From: Lutraria lutraria
Lineage: Eukaryota; Mollusca; Bivalvia; Venerida; Mactridae
Assembly: GCA_964023205.1 (NCBI GenBank)
Contig: OZ026835.1
Span: forward strand, 39,405,083-39,469,082
Direction of reading: 5' to 3'
DNA length: 64,000 bases
In this document: in pieces, positions 48,440-59,400 of the stretch
Numbering within the stretch: position 1 is the first letter of the stretch
Layout: every line of letters begins with the position of its first letter
The notes under the pieces: generated by a model
What the model was told of the DNA's origin: nothing
Databases searched by the model: none
The model's input: the letters and a program-made list of their open reading frames with translations, nothing else
Position numbers and translations under genes: made by a program

Positions 48440-48725
48440 TAAATGAAGGCGCTAGAGTGTAAACAAGCTAAAATATAGCAAATTTGCTAAGTCAAGGGCC
48501 CATAACTCTTGAAGATGTGGTCCGATTCCGCCCATAATCGAACTAGTTCAAGATCTTTTGGTTATACTCATTTACTGAAAATATTATTAGGATCGGGGTA
48601 TAAATGAAGGCGCTATTGTGTAAACAAGCTAAAATATAGCAAATTTTCAAAGTCAAGGGCCCATAACTCTTGGAGTTCTGGTCCGATTCTGCCCATATTC
48701 GAACTTGTCCAAGATCTTTTGGCCT
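48440..48725. repeat. 161-bp tandem duplication of a bivalve-type repeat
   Basis: 'gtgtaaacaagctaaaatat' occurs at 48,457 and 48,618. Both are followed by 'gtcaagggcccataactctt' and 'tggtccgattc'. Related to 37,636-37,900. Confidence 0.85.
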
Positions 48726-49290
48726 TTATTCAATTAATTAACAAAAATGCAAGACATGACCTGTGCAATTCCACACTTATATATTTTTATATATTTTTGT
48801 CAAAATGATCAAGATTACACTGGTATTTGAGCAAAGACGCTCATAGGATTCCATAATGAAGGAATGGACTTGTCAGTATATGACGTCATTTGATTTCGTC
48901 GTATGATTTCACCATAAGGACCGCGTGTATAGTCTCATATAACTGTAGTACATGTGTGCATTTATGTGTTTGAAATTGTAATATCCTTATTCGTGTGCAA
49001 GCTCTCTCTTTTTATGAATTTTCGAATTATTACCCGGGGGTAATCTGAAAACGTTTACAAAGCGCCCCCAGGGATAATCTGAAAACGTTTCAAAGCGCCC
49101 CCGGGGTAACCTGAAACGTTTTCAGATTACCGGATAGGGCATTTGAAAATGGAGGGGGATTTCAAAACGTTTTAATTGTACCCCTCCCGGTAACCTAAAA
49201 ACGTGTTCAAATTCCCGGGGGTACTCTGAAAACGTTTTAAAGTTACCGGGGGGTAACTTGAAACGGGGGGAGCTTGAAAACGTTACACCG
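48726..49290. mobile_element. Foldback element with palindromic arms, copy 2 (left arm missing)
   Basis: The interior (48,728-49,015) is collinear with copy 1 ('gattccataatgaaggaatg', 'tatgacgtcatttgatttcg', 'tattcgtgtgc'). The right arm (49,020-49,290) has 'aatctgaaaacg' and 'cgcccccggggtaacc' units and ends 'gcttgaaaacgttacaccgg'. The left arm has been replaced by the 161-bp repeat. Confidence 0.75.
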
Positions 49291-49873
49291 GTACTAATGT
49301 GTTTTAGTGCGTTTCTTTATTCTGCCGTACATTTTCATGGGAAAAGATGTTTTTTTTAAGTGTTCCAGTACTAAGATGTGTTATAGTGCAGCTAGTACAT
49401 GTCGGAACTGTCTACATGCCGTTACTGATGTGTTGTAGTACAGTCATTATATTGTCGTATGTTTACCTGTGTATCGACCTTTGTTGGCTATGGCCATTTG
49501 GTACTAAACGCAGAGAGACAAGATGGTGTCAACATTCATAGAATCATTTTGAACATTCGGACATAAATATTCTATTTTCCTGAAATAATGTCGCCTGCAT
49601 GCGTATAGCAAAATCTTTGTTTGCCTCCTTTATTGACAGTCGGCAATTTAAATTTCGTCTTATTCGACAGTCTGGTTTTTATCGTATGCTTCGTTCGCCT
49701 ATGAATGTCTATGTGGAAGTTATATTGACCGTTCCATACTTGGTGAAGCTTGTTTATCTGGGCTATGCTAGTTTTAATCATAACTGTCAAGTACAAACAA
49801 TACTATAGTGTAAATGAAAAGTACAACTCTTCGTAAAAATGCCACATATCATAATTATTACGTTATACAGTTA

Positions 49874-49935
49874 TTGACTAGTGAGCCATTAAATATGATG
49901 TAATATCATATCATATTTATTGGCTCACTAGTCAA
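49874..49935. repeat. Hairpin, arms about 26 bp
   Basis: 'ttgactagtgagccattaaa' pairs with 'tttattggctcactagtcaa' with one mismatch. The centre is 'tatgatgtaatatcatatca'-like and can pair further. Confidence 0.9.
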
Positions 49936-50407
49936 CAACTGCTTTATTATATGAAAGGTCCTAGATTTAAAACCACTGAGGATAATGTTCTGATTCATGT
50001 GTATTATATCAATCATAAAGAAAGATTAATAATATATTACAAATAACCATTTAAAATTCCGGTTGATAATATTGACCTGGTTCTATTTTTAGAATTGGAA
50101 ATTCCGAAATTTCCCGGGGTCGGGACAAATATTTCCCGGGGGTGAGAACAAAATTGCCACCGGAGTTGGAAAAAAAATTACCTGGAGTTCGGAAATATAA
50201 AATGTGGCCTTATTGATAGGTTGTCTTCCAGTTGCCAAAGGTTTGACCGTATAAAAAAATCAAATATTAAATATGGGAAAACATTTGCTGCTAGACTGAA
50301 ATAATTAGTTTGCTACGACAGACTGAAAGTGCGAACAAACAAATATCTAGCTTGCATCACTGTACATGCAAGTGCAATTGTCTTATGACAACGGTCGCCA
50401 TTAAATG

Positions 50408-50625
50408 TACAGGGTATTCCAAAGGAAAATGAAAACTTTCGTACATGTTTGATGTTCCTTTAAATTGCAGACGTATGCATAGTATATATAGATATGTAGA
50501 TCAAAGGTGTAAGTGCTTTGTGTCAGAATACCTTTCACATATCTTTACAATTTGCCCTTTGATACAAATTCGGAAACAAAAGAACATTTTTCATCCTGTA
50601 TTTTATGACGTGGTATTCGAGGTGA
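50408..50625. repeat. Dispersed repeat, about 200 bp
   Basis: Third copy of the family at 18,465-18,660 and 32,455-32,685 ('cctttaaattgcaga', 'agatatgtagatcaa', 'gtcagaataccttt'). Confidence 0.6.
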
Positions 50626-52761
50626 CGACCTTTCATCCTCTTCACTGAACATACACGCATGATGAAATTCATAGCACTTTAATATAAACAACAAAACATT
50701 TACAGTAATAAGTGTATATCTGCACGGGCGTAGCTAGAGATATGAACTTACGCAAGTCCGTAATTTCAATTTGAAAAGTGAAAATATGAATATGGCCAAA
50801 ATTAACATTTACGTCGAAAATTTAGGGGTTACACCTTAGCACCAGTAGGGGTTAATTTCCTGCACCGTCCCAATTTAGGTGTTACGTTCAATCACAGCTG
50901 ACTACGCTCCTGTGCATTATTCAAAATCTCCATTGCTTAGTTAAGTACGCGTGCACTTAGTTTTAACAGCAAACATTAGCAGTATACGACAGTTATTAAA
51001 GAAATTCGTAGAGAGACGAGCACTAGGTAATATATATGAGGAATTTAACAGAATTTGAAAGTCACTGTTGTACATTTAACCAAAACAAAAAGTGGACAGT
51101 GACATGTATAAATTTGTGTGGATTTTCATATCCATATATTACACCTTAACGGGAAAACTTATCATACCAAGAAGTAGGGTTTTATGTCAGCCTATCTATT
51201 CTCTTCTACCTTTACTGTACGTTTTAATTATCAGAATTCATATCATTTAGTTTTAATTCAGAGTATAAAACTGTTGTTTATTAAAGTGAATTTACAAGAA
51301 AAAGTTCTAGCAGTAGATCTGTGGAGAAATTGAACCTTGATGCTCACATTATTATCTTACGTAAAAATAGTACACTATTTCATCTATAAATACAACCACG
51401 ATAAGTTATCAATAAAATATAACACTTACTCCTTTACGGAGTGATTTATTACACCGCAACGTCTCTGGTTTTTAGATGGATGTTGGGAATGGAATGAGAT
51501 AAAACGAGAACCAGGAAAATGTCACATGTTAAATACTAAACGTTAAACCTACAACTTCACTTCACTTGATAAAAAACACTGCAGTCTGGAATAATAATAG
51601 ATTATGAAGGATGGGAAAATGAAATAATTATAAATTTGACGATCTTTTATGGCGCGTAATTCTTAATTCCCCACGCTGTTGTTTGAAATAAAACATTCAC
51701 TTTTTAATCATCCATGAAGATCTATGTAAAAACAAAATGTGTTTTTGAAACGCAACGCCCCCTCAGCTGACCTTAACCTTTGACCTACTGATCTTAAAAT
51801 GCACAGGTCATGTAGAGGTTGTCATGTGGAACCAACGTATGAAGTTTGATTACTGTAGGTGGAAGCGTTTTGATTGTATAGACAAGGATAAAGTTTATTA
51901 CAAACAAACAGACAGACAAGCCAAAACCGATTAGATCTCTTTAGACATTTTTTAAAAATGTAAGAGTTGTTGCCTCTGTTGAAAAATATATATTTCTTTT
52001 GATATTGCATTGTGACCTATATTTTTCTTTATTAAATCATATTAATATTGATATAGTGTAATTGCATTTTTTTACCATGAAATGGCATTGAAATGGACGT
52101 TCTTTCGTCTTCAATCTTTGAAAATTGGAATACTCCCATAGACTTTCATGCTTTAAAGGAAAATAACCGAAAAGAATGTCATTGCTTTTTAAAAACAATA
52201 TCTTGGATAATCATGTTCTATCATGGAAACCTATAAAGATTATAACCATTTACAAAATCTGTCTGCCTTATTTTAAGATAATAGTTTTGGGAGTTAGGAT
52301 CCTTAAAAATGAATTGAACGTTTATATGCCATTGAACTATATTTTCTAATGTGTGATGTGAATATAAGTATGTACTCATGGACTGTAAAGTCCTATGTAT
52401 TGAAAAAGTAAACTAATATTCGTTGGTTGGAACAAGTATAAACGACAAACGGCGTCTTATCTTAGCTGTCGTTTAATTATGCTCTCACAGTGCAGTAAAA
52501 ATGTTCAGAAATGAACGAGTACGCACGTCGTTCAAATAATCGTAAATGTTCAAGTGCCTGACACTAGTACTCACAAAGCAGTTTATGTTTACCTCCGTGG
52601 TAGGCTGAAAATACATGTACCTTGCCAATATTTCACACTTCCTGGGTCAAAGGTCATTAAACTTGAGGTCGGGCTCCTGGCTAAAACATTTACATTTTGT
52701 CTTGTGGTATGTCCATGCAAATAATGATGCAAGTGTATTATGACAGCCTTCATTATCTGAG

Positions 52762-52945
52762 TACACTCAAACCTGTGTAAGCGACCACCTCTGAATAAAG
52801 GTCACCATGTGGAAAAAGGTTATTATTTCTAAAACTTTCAATGGTAATATAGAACAAATTGACCTTTAAATAAAGGCCACCTGTCAATAAAGGCCACATT
52901 TTGTCATTCCCGATGTTGGCCTTTGTACACAGGTTTGACTGTGCA
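52762..52945. mobile_element. 'CAGTCAAACCTGTG' MITE, complete
   Basis: Ends 'cactcaaacctgtg' and 'cacaggtttgactgtg' are inverted repeats. The interior alternates 'gaataaaggtcacc', 'gacctttaaataaaggcca' and 'caataaaggccacat'. It lies 3' of PPY-C and is the clearest full copy in the window. Confidence 0.8.
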
Positions 52946-53148
52946 TGTGTTTACTGAAACATTGGCAAGTGGAATCTACAACAAATATACTTAAAAAATC
53001 ACCCTTCGTTATGAGTATGGTGACTGACCTCAATTTTGCATAACCTTGTACTCATGGTTGTCTCATTGCAGCATAAGATTTATTTAATACGCTTCAGTTA
53101 ATCTTACAAGTACATTCGACCAGAAAATAAAACTTTTATTGTTTACAA

Positions 53149-53279
53149 TACAATGTAACCTCTCCAAAGCACCACATTTTGGGAGTAGCATACCAATGTT
53201 GTATATAGTCAAATCATGCAGTGTTGTTGTAGGGAGGTTGTTGCTCAGTAGAAGGCTACTCTGACGAGGTTGTATTGTA
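53149..53279. mobile_element. 'CAACCTCTCC' MITE abutting the PPY-C stop codon
   Basis: The left end 'tacaatgtaacctctcc' and the right end 'gaggttgtattgta' are inverted. The right end stops two bases before the PPY-C stop codon (53,281-53,283). PPY-A and PPY-B have ordinary sequence with an AATAAA at this place. Confidence 0.75.
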
Positions 53280-53280
53280 T

Positions 53281-53447
53281 TTATAATTTTGGAGAATACA
53301 GCGATGGATGTTCTTCTTTCTGTACACTATCAGTATTCAGTGGAGCGACGTGGAGTGACACGTTCTCATTGTAAGATGGTGGGGAAGTTGGCTGATTCCA
53401 TATCTGATTGTATCCAGCATGGTAAGGATTTCTGTCTCCAACAGCCG
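53281..53447 (-). CDS. PPY-C exon 5, PPxY tail and stop
   Basis: 167 nt, acceptor ...tatgtaaag|. It encodes AVGDRNPYHAGYNQ, SPPSYNENVSL and HPSLYSPKL. No AATAAA overlaps the stop, unlike A and B. Confidence 0.8.
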
Positions 53448-56400
53448 CTTTACATAAAACGAAAAAAACACACATAGTGAAACATAAACCGGGTCCCGAT
53501 GTTGTAAACTTGAGAACAGTCTCCGAGCTCATTATCTCGATTGCATTCTCAAAATTGCATGGTTGAAAAGACAAACCTGATAAATGTTTCAACACTGTTC
53601 AGATAAATTACCCTATCAGAAAAATGTATGTATTGACCAATACTATAAATATTGTCCGAGCATATCTAACATAAAAACATGAAAAGATAAGATTTGAGCT
53701 CAGAGACCGATCTCAAGTTGTATATAACCTCAGTACTTGTGTCTGTTTCAGATAGATCAGTATACACACTTTTTGTAATAAATACCAATACAGCAATGAT
53801 ATCTGAATATAAATGCATTAACACAAAATGACCCATGTATACAAAAAGCCCTCCTTCTCTCCATTATCTACCCAAAGCCAACCAAACACGTAAGTATTTC
53901 TTAAGATTAAGAGGAAACAAAAACTTATTTGAGAAAACCCTTTCGAATAGAAAATTCACGAAAACATATTTTTTTCTTAAACTGTTGTTGCATACTTCAT
54001 GTATAGTTCATTAACAGTTCATGAAATATGAATAACAAGGAAACAGGAAGAAATATTTAAATAAGATAAAACTAACTCTGCTAATTTGCATTGACATATA
54101 CGTACCACAGAATGTGTTATCGAGCGAACAGACATGGTAATAAATTTACGCTTGCAATATTATGACACAATGGAGACGAATGATTATACCAAACTTGTAC
54201 GAGGGTCAGTCTAAAGGTTTGATAACGCTACATAAGGTGACATTTATGACATCACTACTGAGAGAGATGAGCCGGGAGGTACTCCCACACCCTGCCTATT
54301 TACAAAACCGAAAGAGTCGTTACGTAGTGTTGGGACAATGACATAGAAGAACGGCTTAATGTTGTTATCGAAGGCGTAAGGCGCATCAACGATTGTCGCT
54401 TAGCAACCGGAATACGGCTATTTTGCAAGCAGGGTGTTACGTTGAAGGAATGCTGACAGGTATATTCACTTTTCTAGACGAATAATACTTATGAGTATTT
54501 GTTTATTATAGCTGTTTGCGAGTACTTACTGTATTGTCTATTACTAGTTTGGCTAATCCTGGCCATTTGATTGGGTAATGGTGATTTCGGTCATTTTTGA
54601 TTGATCAATCATTGGACTGGCTATTCGTCGCGTTACCTGTCATGTTTGACTGAATCTGTTCGTCTGCTTTGTTGTTGAAACGTAAGTTAGTAATGTATGC
54701 ATCGTTCTATGATGTTAATTAGATCAGTGCTCCAGCTAGACTTTGGGAAGGGCAGGGCGTTGGCAAGGACATAAGGGCACTTGTAACGCGCGAAAATCTG
54801 CTGAACACACATTACATTCGCAGCATATAAATAAACTATAAAACCAAGTGTTTGTTATTGTTGATTATTTTATTTCTTTTTTGTGTTTTGTTACGACACA
54901 GGGAAGGGTAAATTTCTTTTGGTTTTACCACCTTTAAAGACACAATTTTAAGAGTGCCCAGTGCCCATTATTTTCATATATTGTAACTATTCATATATAT
55001 ATCATATAACAATTTTAATAACAGAAAAAAATATGTGTAATTTTATTCTCAAAATTGTTCAAAGATACACACACCCTATACACATAGTTTAACATTAACA
55101 ATCACAAAAAGTAACACATCTTCCGTTTCAATTTTTATTCTAGTAACTAATCAATCCAAGAATTAGACTCACAACAACATACAATGGGCGTTTATTCATT
55201 ATTATTATAATTAGCTGTATTCGGCGATGTTTCGACTTTATCCTAAAATCGATAAGTAAAGCGAAAGTACGTTTTCGGAAAACGGTAAAGTGGCCTGTAG
55301 TAGTGGACTGGTTTAACTGATTCACACATGTATAGATTTTCGATTTATTTTACAAATGTGACGGCCCTTCGCAATTTCTGTCGTTCTCAGACCGATATAC
55401 TTCAATAAATGTCTACGATAGTAAATACTCGCTTTCCAAGATGCTAATTGACCGTGACTAAGTGTCGGTAAATTAATCAAAGACGATCAGTTTAATTGAT
55501 GTGGTTATATGGATTTTTTAATCCGATCGATGATGCCCAAGGTGTCAATTCCTTATCTAGTGTAATAAACAAATGCATACCCGTATAATGACTTTGTTTT
55601 GACACGATTGGTTCCGTGTGAAACAATGCGATTATATACGATCTCATTATGTATGCCGGTAACCAGTCGTCAACACAGTTACACACGTCATTAAATATCG
55701 CCGCGGGCAAGCATGGCTTTCACAGTTTCAACACGCTTTGATCGTAAACAATACGATAGATGGTAGAAAATAGGTCCTTTATAAACGATTTTAGCATGAT
55801 TTGTAGGGCAGGGTCTTTGAAAAAGGCAGGGCGTCTGTTTTTAAGGGCAGGGCGCGACGCCCTGCAGAAACGGGCTAGCTGGAGCACTGTAGATGTAAGT
55901 TTGATGTGGTTGTATCATATCAGACTATGGTGGATTTGGTAGTATTTAGGGTGTTCTTTATTCCATTGATGTATGGTATGGTAATACCATGTAGATGTGA
56001 ACTATATACATGAATGTATTAATTTGTCAAATATTCATGATTGTCAAAATGTGTGTATTATCTATAACTTGTAAATATGTTATACTCTCCATAATGGAGG
56101 AATGAATAAAGTAGACGGTCAATATCCTTTATGAAAAAAGCAACTTCATACAAAAAAACTTTAACCAATGCTCCTTGTAATTCGTCTGAATATAACGTTT
56201 TGTTATAGTTGTTCTTGTTACATTATAAACAATTACATTACATTATAAATACAATATAACCTACCAGTTCTATTGTTGACAGACCTTGTACGTTTATAAA
56301 AACATATGGTTATCATCAAACCCAGGACTATGAAGCATCCCAAGGCAATCATCCCTGCAGTTCTTTGAGTCCTGTGAATTGAAACAATAATATGCAACGA

Positions 56401-59400
56401 TTGTGAATATAATTTGAGTCAAAGTGCATTCTGTGATTATATGACTAGCATCCCATACTAATGAGTAGGCATATCCTTTTTATTTATTTATTCACCATGT
56501 AATAAATTGTTATATTTTATTAAATTATTTATCATGTAGTAAATTGGACTTTTTGATTATTTTTTTCATCATGTAGTAACTTGGACCATTTTATTAGTTT
56601 ATTCACCATGTAGTTAATTGTACTATTTTGTCAATTTATTCATCATGCAGTAACTTGGACTATTTTATTAATTATTTTATCATGTAGTAACTTGGACTAC
56701 TTTTTAAATTTATTCATAATTTAGTAACTGGGACTAGTTTTTTAAATGATTCAACATGTAGTAACTTGGACCATTATATCAATTACCTCAATATATGGTA
56801 CTTACAATTTATGATCCGGATATCTGTCGCCTTTTTCATCGTAACTAAAAAAGGGAGCAGAAAGTCTGTGTATTTAAGTCAGTTTGCAGAGTAATTAAAT
56901 ATAATTCATGTAATTCAATTTTATTTAGCTATGAAAAAGTCTGCTCTCGATACATTCTGATCTTTAATAAAGTCTTAGAATTAGCTAGTCTTATAACAAA
57001 ACATGACAAAATCCAACAAGAGAAAAGCTAGCAAAAAAGATAACGTATTAAAAACAGGCAAAATATTATTTACAGCATCCCAATAAAACACATGTGATAA
57101 GATTGGCAATAAACCAGCAAACTATACACTATAGGGGATGGTACCACAAGTGTTCGTGGCATTAGCAAAACAACTAGTGTACATGTATTTTAAGTTTTCA
57201 TTATTCTTAGAAATTTTGCAAATGATCATTACACAAATTAGTTCATTACAATGAAAAGGTGTTTTCATAGGTCATCTCAAAATAATTCAAATTCAAGACT
57301 TTCGTATTATTTTACCACATGCATATCTTAATACTTTTTTAAACAGTCCCTTTGCTAAGGAACGAGTCGGTCACTGCATCTACTGAATATATTTAGTACA
57401 CACTGATTTAATTAAGCGATGCCTTGGACAAGAATTCATTAAATAATCTTAAAGTGGTCAAACTACCTTTGCACAAAAAATGACAAAATCACCGTATAAT
57501 AACTTGTTTGTTGCGTAATGTTAGCAATAATCGGCACTCCAAAAGATTGTTAGACGATCTGTAAGCAGATTTTCTGGAATATCACGCATGCGCAGATGGA
57601 AAATGTGCTTACATAAAATACCACGAAATCTAGTTATACCAAGAAAAGTGCTTACTCGACCATACATTGATGGAAACTTGTCATACCTTGATATTAAGAA
57701 TCATAGAAATACTTACTATTCATTTTCTTCAAGAGAATCGCTACTGGAAGATAAAACACAACAATCATGTTTCGAAGCAATAACTCAAAATATTTACGAA
57801 AAATAGTCATGATGCACATTTATAAAATAAGTTTTTTCTGTGTGTTCTTTCCTGTTGTTAAAAGGCCCATTTGACAGCTGTTGTCATTTCAGAGCTATCA
57901 CTGAGTGAGGGGAGTTATTACAAGAGATCCGGGTATTTATATCCCTACTCTTTTCAAATATGGTTTACCTGGTTCTTTATTGTACCCGGTGTAAAATCTG
58001 ATACACGCCTTGTCCTTTTTCTGTGATTATCCAGACACAGAACTTGACTCAGAAGTTAGGATGGGGACACTGAAAAGGTGTCCCTGACTCGGAAATTCGA
58101 ATTTTGCTTTCGATGAGTACACATGGGGAGAATCCCCTCCCGACCATACGTAATGCAGTTGGAATGGCTCCTCACATGTGAAATCTGATCCTGCATTCGA
58201 ACCCACGGTGGCGAGGGGGTGGTGATTACTATATAACCACTCGAACACATAGGAACCTGAGATTAACAATTTGGATGAACTTTGCAATTACTTTCCACTT
58301 ACTGGACGATCTTGTAGCCTAATGGCTTTGATTTGTTCTTTCAAATAATTAATGTGTGAATATATGCGAAAAAAGATGAACTATGGTGCTTACAATAAAT
58401 ACTATAAAGGAAATTACGTACAGCGATAAAACAGAAACTAATTAAAACATGTGTAAGCGGCCACATCCGAACAAAGATAACATTGTGGATAAAGTCCATT
58501 CTTTTACAAATCGTCCCTGACCAATGCAACAAAACGACCTCCGAATAAAGATCCCTGTCAATAAAGGCCACATTGCATTTCGCAAAGATGGCCTCTGTTC
58601 ACAGGATTGAGGTAATAGCTAATTATCAAATCTAAGAAAACTGTCTAGTTTTTTATTCTTAATATGTAATATCTTAAAATATATATGAAATATATTAAAA
58701 CAACCTCAACGAAAACAGATTAGTCAAAACTGATAAGTATTCATACTACACTAAGTTCAGTAGGAAGTCACAATGATAAAATCAAACAATTTACAGTCAA
58801 ACGTGTGAACAAAAACCACCCTTATGAAAAGCAAATGTGGCCTTAATTGACAGGTAATTTTGTTCTTAATAAGCAATGACGGTTTATAAAAGAATGGCCT
58901 TTATTCACAAGAGGCCTTTGTTCGGATGTGGCACTGTAATTTCTGTCATGTTGATACAGTTATAATTTTAACCTGCTTTTCGCCAAAAGCTTGAGAGTAT
59001 GAAAAAAAAACTCGTGGAGGTAATTTGATTATGAAAAAATGATTTAAGCAAAACAGCGTCTTCCATTTCAGACAGAATGCCGCATTTTCACCAAGCTTAC
59101 TGTAGTATTACATTACGGGGTGAATATTCGTACAAGTATGCTATATCTAATAAAACTTTTGTTGCAAACTGATTTTATTTATTTAGTGTTCCTTTATGTC
59201 TCAATACGCATTTTGTGCATAAAAAGATACTTGACTCCAAATTATTCAGCTTTAGGGTGTACAAATACCTAAATCCTATGTACGTAACATTGGTACCTAA
59301 CATTCGGTATCGAGCTATTCTCATTTTCAAATCGAATTAAACAGTCAAACCTGTGAACAAAGGTCACCGAAATGTGGCCTTTATTGACAGGTAGCCTTTA

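Larger units (their letters stand above)
49291..52761. repeat. 3' flank of PPY-C, duplicated as the 3' flank of PPY-A
   Basis: Collinear with about 8,690-12,990. Differences include a small hairpin at 49,874-49,935 and a dispersed repeat at 50,408-50,625 that lacks a counterpart at that place in the A block. Short 'tttcccggggt' repeats occur at 50,105-50,180. No coding sequence was supported. Confidence 0.7.

Noticed and set aside
57588..57806. 72-residue ORF on the plus strand inside PPY-C intron 2
   Set aside because: Composition is protein-like, but there is no motif, no counterpart in PPY-A or PPY-B and no splice partner.
58027..58287. 86-residue ORF on the minus strand
   Set aside because: It spans a tRNA-like SINE piece (B-box-like gggttcgaatgc) and has no splice context.
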